Assembly (NCBI RefSeq): GCF_001424265.1
Contig: NZ_LMOV01000012.1
Coordinates: forward strand, 472,785-536,784
DNA from: Acidovorax sp. Leaf160
Lineage (GTDB): Bacteria; Pseudomonadota; Gammaproteobacteria; Burkholderiales; Burkholderiaceae_C
Length of the DNA: 64,000 nt
Direction: 5' to 3'
The number at the start of each line of letters is the position of its first letter. Position 1 is the first letter of the stretch. The notes beneath the pieces were generated by a model. The model searched no databases, had not been told where the DNA came from, and saw nothing but the letters and a program-made list of their open reading frames with translations. The translations under genes were made by a program, and so were the position numbers. This document shows, in pieces, positions 1 to 12,331 of this stretch.

Positions 1-108
1 AGTGAGCTTGCGGTTGAGCAGTTCCACGCAGCCCAGTTCGATGATGCGGTCGCCGCCCTCGGCTGACAGGCCGGTGGTTTCCGTATCCAGAACGATCTGG
101 CGCGACAT
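1..108 (-). CDS. dnaQ: DNA polymerase III epsilon subunit, N-terminal part (cut by window edge)
   Basis: Only the first 36 codons are present. They encode a start followed by LDTETTG, the ExoI motif of DnaQ-type 3'-5' proofreading exonucleases, whose acidic residues bind the catalytic metals, and then DRIIELGCVEL, typical of the family. The ATG at 108-106 shares one base with the TGA stop of fdx (TGATG), so the two are translationally coupled at the end of the isc operon. The rest lies left of the window. Assignment rests on the motif and is firm for the exonuclease family; epsilon rather than another DnaQ-like exonuclease is inferred. Confidence 0.8.
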   Translation of the reverse strand, partial: MSRQIVLDTETTGLSAEGGDRIIELGCVELLNRKLT

Positions 109-446
109 CAGTGGTTTTCCTTGGCGTGGTTGATGGTGTATTTCGGAATTTCCACCGTCACGTCGGTCTGCGCCAGGATGGCCTGGCACGAGAGACGGGA
201 CTGCGGCTCCAGGCCCCAGGCCCGGTCCAGCAGGTCTTCCTCTTCCTCTTCCGCTTCGTTGAGCGATGCAAGCCCTTCGCGCACGATCACGTGGCAGGTC
301 GTGCAGGCGCAGCTCATGTCGCAGGCGTGCTCGATCTTGATGCCGTTGTCCAGCAGCGCTTCGCAGATCGAAGTGCCTGCGGGTGCAGAAATCTCGGTGC
401 CGGAAGGGCAGTACTCGGCGTGGGGAAGGATCTTGATGACGGGCAT
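108..446 (-). CDS. fdx: ISC-type [2Fe-2S] ferredoxin
   Basis: 112-residue adrenodoxin-type ferredoxin that supplies electrons for Fe-S cluster assembly on IscU. Cluster ligands are visible as Cys42-x5-Cys48-x2-Cys51 and Cys87. An acidic stretch (EEEEEDLLD) follows the ligand loop, as in ISC ferredoxins, where it contacts partner proteins. It is the last isc gene, after hscA, and its stop overlaps the start of dnaQ. Length matches the family (about 111). Confidence 0.95.
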   Translation of the reverse strand: MPVIKILPHAEYCPSGTEISAPAGTSICEALLDNGIKIEHACDMSCACTTCHVIVREGLASLNEAEEEEEDLLDRAWGLEPQSRLSCQAILAQTDVTVEIPKYTINHAKENH

Positions 447-503
447 GGGTCGAAAGTGGGGGCGTTGTAGGTGGGGAATGCGCGTGCCGGTTGCCGGCGC
501 CGT

Positions 504-2396
<1,893 letters not shown>

Positions 2397-2503
2397 GGAA
2401 TCTTTGGGTAATGGAGTAAGCAAGCCGCCCGCAGCGGGCGGCCGTTCGAACGGCGGGTGCGGGGGGTGCCCGGCCCGCCACGCTCGCGCCGAGAGCGGAG
2501 GCG

Positions 2504-3022
2504 CTATTGTCCCAGCGCGTCCCGCCGGGCTTCAACGTCCTGGGCAAAACGCTCGATGAACATGAGGCCTCTCACCTCGTGCGAAGCCGCCGGGAAATCG
2601 GCCTGCGCGTCGATCAGCCGTTCGATGCGCGCCAGCGCAGCCACGCGCGCAGCTTGCACTTCGTCGGCCAGCGCCTGGAGCGCGGCGTCGCTCTGCGCAT
2701 CATCGAGCGACTCCCGCCATTCCATCTGCTGCATCAAGAAAGCAGCCGGCATGGCGGTGTTGTCCTCGGCGCGGATCGGCGCGCCGTGCAGCTCGCACAG
2801 ATAGGACGCCCGGCGCAGCGGGTCTTTCAGGCGCTGGTACGCCTCGTTGATGCGGACCGACCATTGCATCGCCACCCTCTGCGCAGCGCCGGCCTGCCCC
2901 GCGAACCGGTCGGGATGGGCTTCGCGCTGCAGCGCCTTCCACCGCGCATCCAGCGCGGCACGATCCTGGGCGAACCGGCGCGGTACGTCGAACAGTTCGA
3001 AGTCGTCGGATTGAAGATTCAT
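2504..3022 (-). CDS. hscB: Fe-S assembly J-domain co-chaperone HscB
   Basis: 172-residue DnaJ-type co-chaperone that delivers IscU to HscA and stimulates its ATPase. The J-domain HPD tripeptide is at residues 36-38 (REAHPDRF), and the C-terminal helical region that binds IscU follows. The ATG at 3022 (MNLQSDDF) gives the normal family length; the frame is open further upstream but into the end of iscA, so the longer start is rejected. Located between iscA and hscA. Confidence 0.93.
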   Translation of the reverse strand: MNLQSDDFELFDVPRRFAQDRAALDARWKALQREAHPDRFAGQAGAAQRVAMQWSVRINEAYQRLKDPLRRASYLCELHGAPIRAEDNTAMPAAFLMQQMEWRESLDDAQSDAALQALADEVQAARVAALARIERLIDAQADFPAASHEVRGLMFIERFAQDVEARRDALGQ

Positions 3023-3089
3023 GGCATCAAGAAAAAACCGCCAGCGCGGCGGGCGTTGGCGGTCGCAGGGGTGAGCGGCCCGGTCGCGG

Positions 3090-3413
3090 TCAGACCCGGA
3101 AGCTTTCACCGCAACCGCAGCGGTCGCGCTCGTTGGGGTTGTTGAACCGGAAGCCCTCGTTCAGCCCTTCGCGCACGAAGTCGAGCTCGGTGCCGTCGAT
3201 GTAGGCGAGGCTCTTCGGGTCGATGAGCACCTTCACGCCATGGTTTTCAAAGACCACGTCTTCCGGCTCTTCGGCATCGACGTATTCCAGCTTGTAGGCC
3301 AGACCGGAGCACCCCGTGGTCTTCACGCCCAGCCGCACGCCCACGCCCTTCCCGCGCCGAGACAGGTAGCGGTTCACATGCCGGGCAGCGGCTTCCGTCA
3401 GGGTGATGGCCAT
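3090..3413 (-). CDS. iscA: A-type Fe-S carrier protein IscA
   Basis: 107 residues with the three invariant A-type carrier cysteines, Cys35 (TTGCSGLAY) and the C-terminal CGC pair at 99 and 101 (RCGCGESF). IscA binds iron or a cluster and passes it to apo-proteins. It starts four bases downstream of the iscU stop, consistent with one operon. Confidence 0.95.
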   Translation of the reverse strand: MAITLTEAAARHVNRYLSRRGKGVGVRLGVKTTGCSGLAYKLEYVDAEEPEDVVFENHGVKVLIDPKSLAYIDGTELDFVREGLNEGFRFNNPNERDRCGCGESFRV

Positions 3414-3417
3414 GGCG

Positions 3418-3828
3418 TCAGGCCGCCTGCGCGTCGGCAGCCACTGCCGCGTGCTTGGTCTTGTAGTCCAGCACGGCGGCCTTGATGGCGTCTTCCGCGA
3501 GGATGGAGCAATGCACCTTGACGGGCGGCAGGGCGAGTTCCTGGGCGATCTCGCTGTTCTTGAGCGCAGCGGCTTCGTCGAGCGTCTTGCCCTTGACCCA
3601 TTCCGTCACCAGCGACGACGACGCGATGGCCGAGCCGCAGCCGTAGGTCTTGAACCGGGCGTCTTCGATCACGCCGGTCTGCGGGTTCACCTTGATCTGC
3701 AGCTTCATCACGTCGCCGCAGGCGGGAGCGCCGACCATGCCGGTGCCCACCGATTCATCGCCCTTGTCGAACGAACCCACGTTGCGGGGGTTTTCGTAAT
3801 GGTCGATCACTTTGTCTGAATAAGCCAT
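3418..3828 (-). CDS. iscU: Fe-S cluster scaffold IscU
   Basis: 136-residue scaffold on which IscS-derived sulfur and iron are assembled into [2Fe-2S]. Ligands are Cys37 (GAPACGDV) with Asp39, Cys64 (TYGCGSAIA) and Cys107 (VKVHCSI). The LPPVKVHCS segment contains the LPPVK motif recognised by HscA. It lies 21 bases after iscS. Confidence 0.96.
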   Translation of the reverse strand: MAYSDKVIDHYENPRNVGSFDKGDESVGTGMVGAPACGDVMKLQIKVNPQTGVIEDARFKTYGCGSAIASSSLVTEWVKGKTLDEAAALKNSEIAQELALPPVKVHCSILAEDAIKAAVLDYKTKHAAVAADAQAA

Positions 3829-3849
3829 GATGTTTACCTCTTCAATTCT

Positions 3850-5070
3850 TCAGTGTGCAGCCCACTGGATGGCGCTGATGTCGATGCCATCCTTGTACAT
3901 GTCCCACAGCGGGCTCAGCTCGCGCAGCTTGGCCACGTTGTGCCGGATGGTGGAGATGGCGTAGTCGATCTCTTCTTCGGTCGTGAAGCGACCGATGGTC
4001 ATGCGCAGGCTGCTGTGCGCCAGCTCGTCGCTGCGGCCCAGGGCGCGCAGCACATAGCTGGGCTCCAGGCTGGCGGACGTGCAGGCTGAGCCGGACGACA
4101 CGGCCAGGCCCTTGATGCCCATGATCAGCGACTCGCCTTCCACATAGTTGAAGCTGATGTTCAGGTTGTGGGGCACGCGCTGCTCGAGGTCGCCGTTGAT
4201 GAACACCTGCTCGATGTCCTTGAAGCCGTCCAGCATGCGCTTTTGCAGGGCGACGGCCTTGGCCCGGTCCTGCGCCATCTCTTCGCGGGCGATGCGGAAG
4301 GCTTCGCCCATGCCGACGATCTGGTGCGTGGGCAGCGTGCCGGAACGCATGCCCCGTTCATGGCCGCCGCCGTGCATCTGCGCTTCGAGGCGAACGCGCG
4401 GCTTGCGGCGCACATACAGGGCGCCGATGCCCTTCGGACCGTAGGTCTTGTGCGAGGCCAGGCTCATCAGGTCGATGGGCATGGTGGCCATGTCGAGTTC
4501 GATCTTGCCGGTGGCCTGAGCCGCGTCGACATGGAAGATCACACCCTTTTCGCGGCACAGGTTGCCGATGGCAGGGATGTCCTGGATCACGCCGATCTCG
4601 TTGTTCACGAACATCACGCTCAGCAGGATGGTGTCGGGACGGATGGCTGCCTTCAGCACCTCGAAATCGAGCAAGCCGTTTTCCAGCACGTCGAGGTACG
4701 TGACCTCAAAACCCTGGCGCTCCAGCTCGCGCATGGTGTCGAGCACGGCCTTGTGCTCGGTCTTCACCGTGATCAGGTGCTTGCCCTTGCCTTTGTAGAA
4801 CTGCGCGGCGCCCTTCAGCGCCAGGTTGTTCGATTCGGTGGCGCCGCTGGTCCAGACGATCTCGCGCGGATCGGCGCCGATGAGTTCCGCCACTTGCGTG
4901 CGCGCCTTCTCCACCGCCTCTTCCGCCTCCCAGCCCCAGGCGTGGCTGCGCGAAGCGGGGTTGCCGAAATGCTCGCGCAGCCACGGAATCATGGCGTCGA
5001 CCACGCGCGGGTCGACGGGCGTGGTGGCGCCGTAGTCGAGATAGATGGGGAAATGCGGTGTCATGTCCAT
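3850..5070 (-). CDS. iscS: Cysteine desulfurase IscS
   Basis: PLP-dependent cysteine desulfurase that transfers sulfur from cysteine to IscU and other acceptors. The N terminus ([16 protein letters not shown]) is typical. The PLP lysine is in [12 protein letters not shown], and the mobile-loop catalytic cysteine is in [13 protein letters not shown]. The ATG at 5070 gives 406 residues, matching about 404 in E. coli; an ATG six bases further in (5064) is equally possible, and neither has a strong ribosome site. Second gene of the operon after iscR. Confidence 0.95.
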   Translation of the reverse strand: MDMTPHFPIYLDYGATTPVDPRVVDAMIPWLREHFGNPASRSHAWGWEAEEAVEKARTQVAELIGADPREIVWTSGATESNNLALKGAAQFYKGKGKHLITVKTEHKAVLDTMRELERQGFEVTYLDVLENGLLDFEVLKAAIRPDTILLSVMFVNNEIGVIQDIPAIGNLCREKGVIFHVDAAQATGKIELDMATMPIDLMSLASHKTYGPKGIGALYVRRKPRVRLEAQMHGGGHERGMRSGTLPTHQIVGMGEAFRIAREEMAQDRAKAVALQKRMLDGFKDIEQVFINGDLEQRVPHNLNISFNYVEGESLIMGIKGLAVSSGSACTSASLEPSYVLRALGRSDELAHSSLRMTIGRFTTEEEIDYAISTIRHNVAKLRELSPLWDMYKDGIDISAIQWAAH

Positions 5071-5196
5071 GGCTGGCTCAATCAAGGATTCGGGCTGGCA
5101 AGGTCAGCGTTCGGTCGATGGTGGTGGCGAAGGGCGGGCCGGGTGTCTCTCCCTGCCCCGCCTGGGTTCAGGATGTGGCGAAGGCGTTGCAGGGCA

Positions 5197-5733
5197 TCAC
5201 GACTTGGCGAATGCATTGCCCAGGGCGAACACCGAGTTGGGTGCGTTCACGCGGATCGGTTTGACCACCGGCGTGGTGGAAATGGCGCGGCGCACGACCG
5301 GTTTGTCTTCGATCTGCACACCCTTGGCCAACTGGTCGTCCACCAGCTTCTGCAGGGTGACGGAGTCGAGGAACTCCACCATGCGCTGGTTGAGCGACGC
5401 CCACAGCTCGTGCGTCATGCAGCGGCCGGCTTCGCCCAGACAGTTTTCCTTGCCACCGCACTGGGTGGCGTCGATGGGTTCGTCCACCGACACGATGATG
5501 TCGGCGACGGTGATGTCGGCCGCCTTGCGGGCCAGCGTGTAGCCGCCGCCGGGGCCGCGGGTGGATTCCACCAGCTCGTGGCGGCGCAGCTTGCCGAACA
5601 GCTGTTCCAGATAGGACAGCGAGATCTGCTGGCGCTGGCTGATGGCCGCCAGGGTGACAGGACCATTGTTCTGGCGCAGGGCCAGATCGATCATGGCGGT
5701 TACCGCAAAACGGCCTTTGGTAGTGAGACGCAT
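5197..5733 (-). CDS. iscR: Rrf2-family Fe-S sensing regulator IscR
   Basis: 178-residue winged-helix regulator; holo-IscR with a [2Fe-2S] cluster represses its own operon. It begins MRLTTKGRFAVTAMIDLA as in IscR. Cluster cysteines are 92, 98 and 105 (C-x5-C-x6-C), one residue wider at the second gap than the C-x5-C-x5-C of E. coli by my count. It leads the isc operon with a matching operator about 145 bases upstream, which indicates autoregulation. Confidence 0.94.
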   Translation of the reverse strand: MRLTTKGRFAVTAMIDLALRQNNGPVTLAAISQRQQISLSYLEQLFGKLRRHELVESTRGPGGGYTLARKAADITVADIIVSVDEPIDATQCGGKENCLGEAGRCMTHELWASLNQRMVEFLDSVTLQKLVDDQLAKGVQIEDKPVVRRAISTTPVVKPIRVNAPNSVFALGNAFAKS

Positions 5734-5874
5734 CGCAAGCTCCTAAAATTCAGGCTTGTTCGTTGTAGAAACACCGAAGGGTTTTACGAAAAACCGACCT
5801 CGGCACCGTCTCCGCCCCCTGCCCCGACACAGGCACCTGAACCCGGTGGAGCCCCTGTTTCATCCTGGGCTTTA

Positions 5875-5901
5875 TTAGTTGACTCTTTCAGGAGAGTATA
5901 G
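5875..5901 (-). promoter_or_regulatory. IscR type-1 operator overlapping the iscR promoter -10
   Basis: Bases 5875-5899 match the published type-1 IscR consensus ATASYYGACTRWWWYAGTCRRSTAT at 21 of 25 positions. On the minus strand a TATACT -10 candidate (5901-5896) overlaps the edge of the site, the geometry expected for repression of iscR. No convincing -35 was found. The iscR leader would be about 140 nt long. Confidence 0.75.
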
Positions 5902-5997
5902 CACAAATCCCTATTGTTTTTGTCGGGTAACAATACCACGCACTTCCCTTTGTGCATGTCTGCTAGCGGCCGCGTTGAGACCGGCACCCGCTGACAG

Positions 5998-8088
<2,091 letters not shown>

Positions 8089-8196
8089 GGGTGGGCGGAG
8101 AGTGGAACCCTTAAACTCGGGCCGACCCGGCAGACTACAACAGCCCGGTCGTTCGCTTTGACATCCTTTGTCGCTATTGCTCTAGGAAAGAACTCC

Positions 8197-9393
8197 ATGT
8201 CTCTCTTCACCGCCGTCGAAATGGCACCGCGCGACCCGATCCTGGGTCTGAACGATCAGTTTGCTGCTGATACCAACCCGAACAAGGTCAACCTGGGCGT
8301 GGGCGTGTATTTCGACGACAACGGCAAGCTGCCTTTGCTGCAGTGCGTGCAGGCCGCTGAAAAGGCCCTGATGGAGAAGCCGACCGCTCGCGGCTATCTG
8401 CCGATCGACGGTATCGCCGCCTACGACAACGCCGTGAAGACGCTGGTGTTCGGCGAGGGCAGCGAGCCGCTGACCTCCGGCCGCGTCGCCACGGTGCAGG
8501 CCATTGGCGGCACGGGCGGGCTGAAGGTCGGCGCCGACTTCCTGAAGAAGATCAGCCCCGATGCCAAGGTGCTGATCTCCGACCCCAGCTGGGAGAACCA
8601 CCGCGCCCTGTTCACCAACGCCGGCTTCACGGTGGACACCTACGCCTATTACGACGCGGCCAAGCGCGGCGTGAACTTCGAAGGCATGTTCGCCAGCCTG
8701 AAGGCTGCCGCGCCCGGCACCATCGTCGTGCTGCATGCCTGCTGCCACAACCCCACCGGCTACGACATCACGCCCGAACAGTGGGACCAGGTCATCGCGG
8801 TCGTCAAGGCCCAGGGCCTGACGCCGTTCCTCGACATGGCTTACCAGGGCTTCGGCCACGGCATCCAGGAAGACGGCGCCGTGATCCAGAAATTCGTCGC
8901 CGCTGGCTTGAACTTCTTCGTCTCGACGTCGTTCAGCAAGAGCTTCAGCCTGTACGGCGAGCGTGTGGGCGGCCTGTCGGTGCTGTGCAGCGACAAGGAA
9001 GAAGCGGCCCGCGTGCTGAGCCAGTTGAAGATCGCCATCCGCACCAACTATTCCAACCCGCCCACGCACGGTGGCGCGGTGGTGGCGGCGGTGCTGGGCA
9101 ACGCTGAGTTGCGTTCGCTGTGGGAGAAGGAACTGGGCGAGATGCGCGTGCGCATCAAGGCCATGCGCCAGAAGCTGGTGGACGGCCTCAAGGCGGCGGG
9201 GGTGAAGCAGGACATGTCGTTCATCACCGACCAGATCGGCATGTTCAGCTACTCCGGCCTCTCCAAGGACCAGATGGTGCGCCTGCGCAATGAGTTCGGC
9301 GTGTACGGCACCGACACCGGCCGCATGTGCGTGGCCGCGCTCAACAGCAAGAACATCGACTACGTCTGCCAGTCGATCGCCAAGGTGGTGTGA
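8197..9393 (+). CDS. tyrB: Aromatic amino acid aminotransferase (class I)
   Basis: 398 residues starting MSLFTAVEMAPRDPILGLND, the standard opening of the AspC/TyrB branch of PLP aminotransferases. The PLP lysine lies in STSFSKSFSLYGERVG. The ATG at 8197 is preceded by AGGAAAG at good spacing. The frame is open far upstream only because it runs antisense through uvrB. Aromatic over aspartate specificity is inferred from overall resemblance to betaproteobacterial TyrB and is not certain. Confidence 0.88.
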   Translation: MSLFTAVEMAPRDPILGLNDQFAADTNPNKVNLGVGVYFDDNGKLPLLQCVQAAEKALMEKPTARGYLPIDGIAAYDNAVKTLVFGEGSEPLTSGRVATVQAIGGTGGLKVGADFLKKISPDAKVLISDPSWENHRALFTNAGFTVDTYAYYDAAKRGVNFEGMFASLKAAAPGTIVVLHACCHNPTGYDITPEQWDQVIAVVKAQGLTPFLDMAYQGFGHGIQEDGAVIQKFVAAGLNFFVSTSFSKSFSLYGERVGGLSVLCSDKEEAARVLSQLKIAIRTNYSNPPTHGGAVVAAVLGNAELRSLWEKELGEMRVRIKAMRQKLVDGLKAAGVKQDMSFITDQIGMFSYSGLSKDQMVRLRNEFGVYGTDTGRMCVAALNSKNIDYVCQSIAKVV

Positions 9394-9446
9394 CGGGGCC
9401 CTGCCCCTTGGAGCAACCACCCGTGGGCGCAATGCCGCTCAGTGGA

Positions 9447-9519
9447 CTCGTTCGCCCTGAGCCTGCCGAAGGGCTACGCCATTGGCGTGCCCTGGCTTCT
9501 GCAAGCTCAGCCCGAACGG
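9447..9519. repeat. REP-like intergenic palindrome
   Basis: The left arm CGTTCGCCCTGAGCCTGCCG (with AAGGGC following) and the right arm AGCTCAGCCCGAACG resemble the common proteobacterial intergenic element built on TTCGACAGGCTCAGGGCGAACG. It lies just downstream of the aminotransferase gene, as such elements often do. Recognised from memory; only one clear copy was noticed in this window. Confidence 0.45.
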
Positions 9520-9604
9520 TGTCGGATGGACTGGCGGTCAGGGGCTCAAGGGACTTTTCTTGAAGTCTTTTTGGCCTGCGGCGCTGGATACATCTGGGCG
9601 GGCA

Positions 9605-9621
9605 GCTATCGTTTGGATAGC
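9605..9621. repeat. GCTAT-N7-ATAGC dispersed palindrome, copy 1
   Basis: GCTAT, seven bases, ATAGC, in the gap between the convergent aminotransferase and ROK-kinase genes. It has the same half-sites and spacing as the copies at 10889 and 15538. Confidence 0.5.
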
Positions 9622-9629
9622 GTAGCCCT

Positions 9630-10769
9630 TCAACTCGGCGCTGGCTCGCGGTTCGTGTAGCTGGCGTTGCCCAGGCCCGTACCCACCGTCAGCACGGCCC
9701 AGCGCTTCACATCCTGTGTGAACGGCAGTTCCGACAAACCCTGCACCACCGCGTCGTTGTGCAGGCACACCTGGGTGCGCCCTCCGCTGATGGTCGGCAG
9801 CCGCTCTGCCAGGTCGCGCGGCAGGTGGAAGCGGGTGCTTTCCCAGTTGCCGGGCAGGTTCTGCGTGCCTCCGGCAATCGAGCCGTCCTCGCAGATCAGC
9901 CCAGGGCAGGCCACGCCGATGAAGGGCGCCACGCGGATGCCCTTCTTCTCGGCATACTCCAGCAGCTTCTCCAGCATGGCGGCGATGCCTTCCACCAGTT
10001 CGTCGCGCTTGGGCTCATCGCCCGCGTGGCTCCATTTGTCCCGCCGCACCACCTCGGCGCACGACATGTCGGGCGTTTTGTGCAGGTGGGTGAGGACGAT
10101 GCCGCAGCGCGCATTCGTGCCGCCGATGTCCACCGCCAGGATGGCGTCGTAGCTCTGCAGCAGCGCCGTCGGCGCCAGATGCACCCAGCCGATCAGACCG
10201 CCCTCATCGGCATGGTGGTGCAGCGTACGCAGCTCCACCGCCACCTTGTCCTTGACCAGCAGCTCGGCCGCGCGCCCGATGGCGCCCTCGCCCACCTCGC
10301 TCTGGTGAAAGCCGCCGCCCACGATCACCCGCTTGACGCCCTTCCAGCTCTTTTCCTTCAGGAAGCGCTGAACCACGTGCGACAACTGGAGCGCATAGTC
10401 TTCCTGCGCCGCGCGGATGGCGGCCGCGGCCGGTCCGTCTTTCTCCAGCAGCTCGTCCAGCCGGTGCTTGCCGATGTCCTGCGTCGGCTTGGCGCCCAGG
10501 GGGTCCTTGCCCGCCATCTCGAAGAACACCTCGCGCCAGGCGTGCAGCATCTTGCGGAACGCGGTACGGCTGGCGGTGTCGCCGATGAACTGGTCGTCCT
10601 CACGCAATTCGAGGCTGTATCCGTCGATGGTGACCGAGGGCAGCTCCAGTTCCCCGTGCGGGCCGAGCGTGGCCAATTCCAGCTGGGCGCGTTGCTCGCG
10701 CTCGCTGGGCGTGTTGGTTTTGGCGTTCTTGGAGCGGGTGTCTTCAGAATCGTCGTGCTTGTCGGCCAT
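9630..10769 (-). CDS. ROK-fold sugar kinase homologue, apparently circularly permuted
   Basis: 379 residues. The ROK/hexokinase-type phosphate-1 motif AVDIGGTNARCG is at residues 212-223, in the middle instead of at the N terminus. It is followed in normal order by a CPGLI..DGSI segment, the catalytic HNDAVVQG (about 337-344) and phosphate-2 VGTGLGN (about 362-368), after which the protein ends within about 12 residues. The parts that normally follow phosphate-2 appear at the N terminus instead: a helix then RVIVGGGFHQS (148-157) and DEGGLIGWVHLA (188-199), which match the usual C-terminal adenosine motif and the family's closing GLIGAA-type helix. No ROK CGCxxxGC zinc motif is seen. Sugar specificity is unknown; glucose is the default guess. 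Confidence 0.7.
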   Translation of the reverse strand: MADKHDDSEDTRSKNAKTNTPSEREQRAQLELATLGPHGELELPSVTIDGYSLELREDDQFIGDTASRTAFRKMLHAWREVFFEMAGKDPLGAKPTQDIGKHRLDELLEKDGPAAAAIRAAQEDYALQLSHVVQRFLKEKSWKGVKRVIVGGGFHQSEVGEGAIGRAAELLVKDKVAVELRTLHHHADEGGLIGWVHLAPTALLQSYDAILAVDIGGTNARCGIVLTHLHKTPDMSCAEVVRRDKWSHAGDEPKRDELVEGIAAMLEKLLEYAEKKGIRVAPFIGVACPGLICEDGSIAGGTQNLPGNWESTRFHLPRDLAERLPTISGGRTQVCLHNDAVVQGLSELPFTQDVKRWAVLTVGTGLGNASYTNREPAPS

Positions 10770-10888
10770 GCAATCCTTCGTAGCGAGCCCACCTCGGGCG
10801 ATGCGCGGATGATGGAGTGGACTGCGTCGGCTGCGCGTCAGCCAAAGCCCTGTCCTGGGTGGATCCGTAGTCGGCGCGGGGGCTTTAT

Positions 10889-10905
10889 GCTATAAATATA
10901 ATAGC
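10889..10905. repeat. GCTAT-N7-ATAGC dispersed palindrome, copy 2
   Basis: GCTAT, seven bases, ATAGC, in the gap between the ROK-kinase gene and the sulfur transporter gene. It forms an AT-rich perfect 5+5 palindrome in an otherwise GC-rich gap. Confidence 0.5.
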
Positions 10906-10961
10906 AAAAGGTGCGAGAAAACCGGGCGCAGGACGGCGAAAAGGCTTGAAGTGACAAGGCT

Positions 10962-12170
10962 TCAGGTGATCGAGGCCGCGCCTCGGTCGGCGTGCCAGCG
11001 CACTGCAGCCAGGCCGATGCCCACCGCCGTGAACACTGCGGCCCCGAACACCCAGCCCGACAGCGCCCCCACCATGCCGCCCGACAGCAGCGTGCCGATG
11101 GTGCAGCCCAGACCGGTCATCGCGCCCCAACCCAGCAGTACACCGCCGCCCAACCCCCGGGCAGCATCGCGCCAGGTGGGCCACCGTGGGGCGAACTGCC
11201 GGCTGGCCAAAGCCGCCGCGAAGGAGCCGGCCACGATACCCGCCAGCAGCAGGGCATTGGGCGTGAGCCAGCTGGCCGGCACCGCAGTGGCGCAGCCCGC
11301 GAAGCCGTCCAGCCCGTTCAAGCGATCCGGGATCCATCCCTGCCGCTCGGCGGCGGACCGCGCTGCGCTGCCCAGCGTGGCGGTCACGCCCAGGGGACGC
11401 ATGCGCACGATGACCAGAGCGCCGATGAGCCCTACCGCCCACCCGCCCACCCAGTAAGGCCAACGCCCGGTCCAGAGCCTGCGCCAAACGGCGCCCAAGG
11501 TCGGCACGCGGCCGTCGCTCGTCGCTGGAGCCGAGCCGGACTGGTGGCTGAAGCCGCGCCACAGCCAGGTGGACAGCGCAGCCAGCAGGCCAAGCTGCAG
11601 CGCCAGCGCGCCGCCGTACCCCAGATGCGCCGGCAGCCAGATGACGGGCGCATCCGCCACCTGCCAGCTGTAGAGCGCGTTCCAGGTCTTGAAGCCCAGT
11701 ACGAAGCCCAGGGCCGAACCGGCCAGGGCGAAGGGCGACACCGCTGAGCCCTCGGCCAACCGGTACCAGTGGGCGCTGATGCACGAGCCTGACACGACCA
11801 TTCCTGCGCCGAAAGCCAAACCGGCGGCCACCAGCACCCAGCTGACCGGCCCGATGTGCATGTCCGGTGGCAGCTGGCCCGGTACCGGTTGCGGCACCCA
11901 CCCGCCCAGCACCACGGTGGAGCCGACCGACCCCACCGCCAGCGCCAGCACGATGGCCAGCAGGCCCCGCGGGTCGCGCCGGTCGAACCAGTCGCGCGCG
12001 TGGCAGTAAAAGCAGAAGCGGGACCGCTGCAGCACCAGGCCCAGCACCGCGCCTGCCAGCAGCGCGAAGGCCAGGGTGCGGCCGCCCCCGGCTTGGGCCT
12101 GCAACCGGTAGGCGAGCCAGATCACAGCGCCGGCCAGCGACGCACCGATCCAGGGAAAAACGAAAGACAT
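10962..12170 (-). CDS. YeeE/YedE-family sulfur compound transporter
   Basis: 402 residues, almost entirely hydrophobic with about 9-10 membrane spans. Small conserved cysteine motifs are characteristic of the YeeE/YedE (TsuA) family: RFCFYCHARD, VVSGSCISAHW, GFAGCATAVP and GLGCTIGTLLSGG. TsuA takes up thiosulfate through a pore lined by such cysteines. The ATG at 12170 (MSFVFPW) is preferred because it starts at the first membrane span; an upstream TTG at 12239 falls next to a terminator. It follows an exported rhodanese on the same strand, which fits a joint role in thiosulfate handling. Confidence 0.85.
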   Translation of the reverse strand: MSFVFPWIGASLAGAVIWLAYRLQAQAGGGRTLAFALLAGAVLGLVLQRSRFCFYCHARDWFDRRDPRGLLAIVLALAVGSVGSTVVLGGWVPQPVPGQLPPDMHIGPVSWVLVAAGLAFGAGMVVSGSCISAHWYRLAEGSAVSPFALAGSALGFVLGFKTWNALYSWQVADAPVIWLPAHLGYGGALALQLGLLAALSTWLWRGFSHQSGSAPATSDGRVPTLGAVWRRLWTGRWPYWVGGWAVGLIGALVIVRMRPLGVTATLGSAARSAAERQGWIPDRLNGLDGFAGCATAVPASWLTPNALLLAGIVAGSFAAALASRQFAPRWPTWRDAARGLGGGVLLGWGAMTGLGCTIGTLLSGGMVGALSGWVFGAAVFTAVGIGLAAVRWHADRGAASIT

Positions 12171-12237
12171 GCCGCGAACCCTTCCATCGCCGAGTCCGCT
12201 TGCCTGACCCTGCCAAGGCGAGCGGCGGCTGACCGAC

Positions 12238-12264
12238 AAAAAACAGCCCGCGCGAAGCGGGCTG
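12238..12264 (-). terminator. Rho-independent terminator after the rhodanese gene
   Basis: On the minus strand an 8-bp perfect stem (CAGCCCGC/GCGGGCTG, arms 12244-12251 and 12257-12264) with a 5-nt loop is followed by six T residues. It lies about 70 bases after the rhodanese stop and before the transporter gene, so the two genes are probably not one simple operon. Confidence 0.85.
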
Positions 12265-12331
12265 AAAACGGAGACCCCCTACCAACCAGGTGGTGCACGG
12301 CCCGCCCCGCGCGCGGCGGGCGGGCCGGCGC

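Noticed and set aside
4168..5901. 577-codon plus-strand open frame across iscS and iscR
   Set aside because: Shadow frame of high-GC genes; the minus strand carries IscS and IscR with all catalytic residues.
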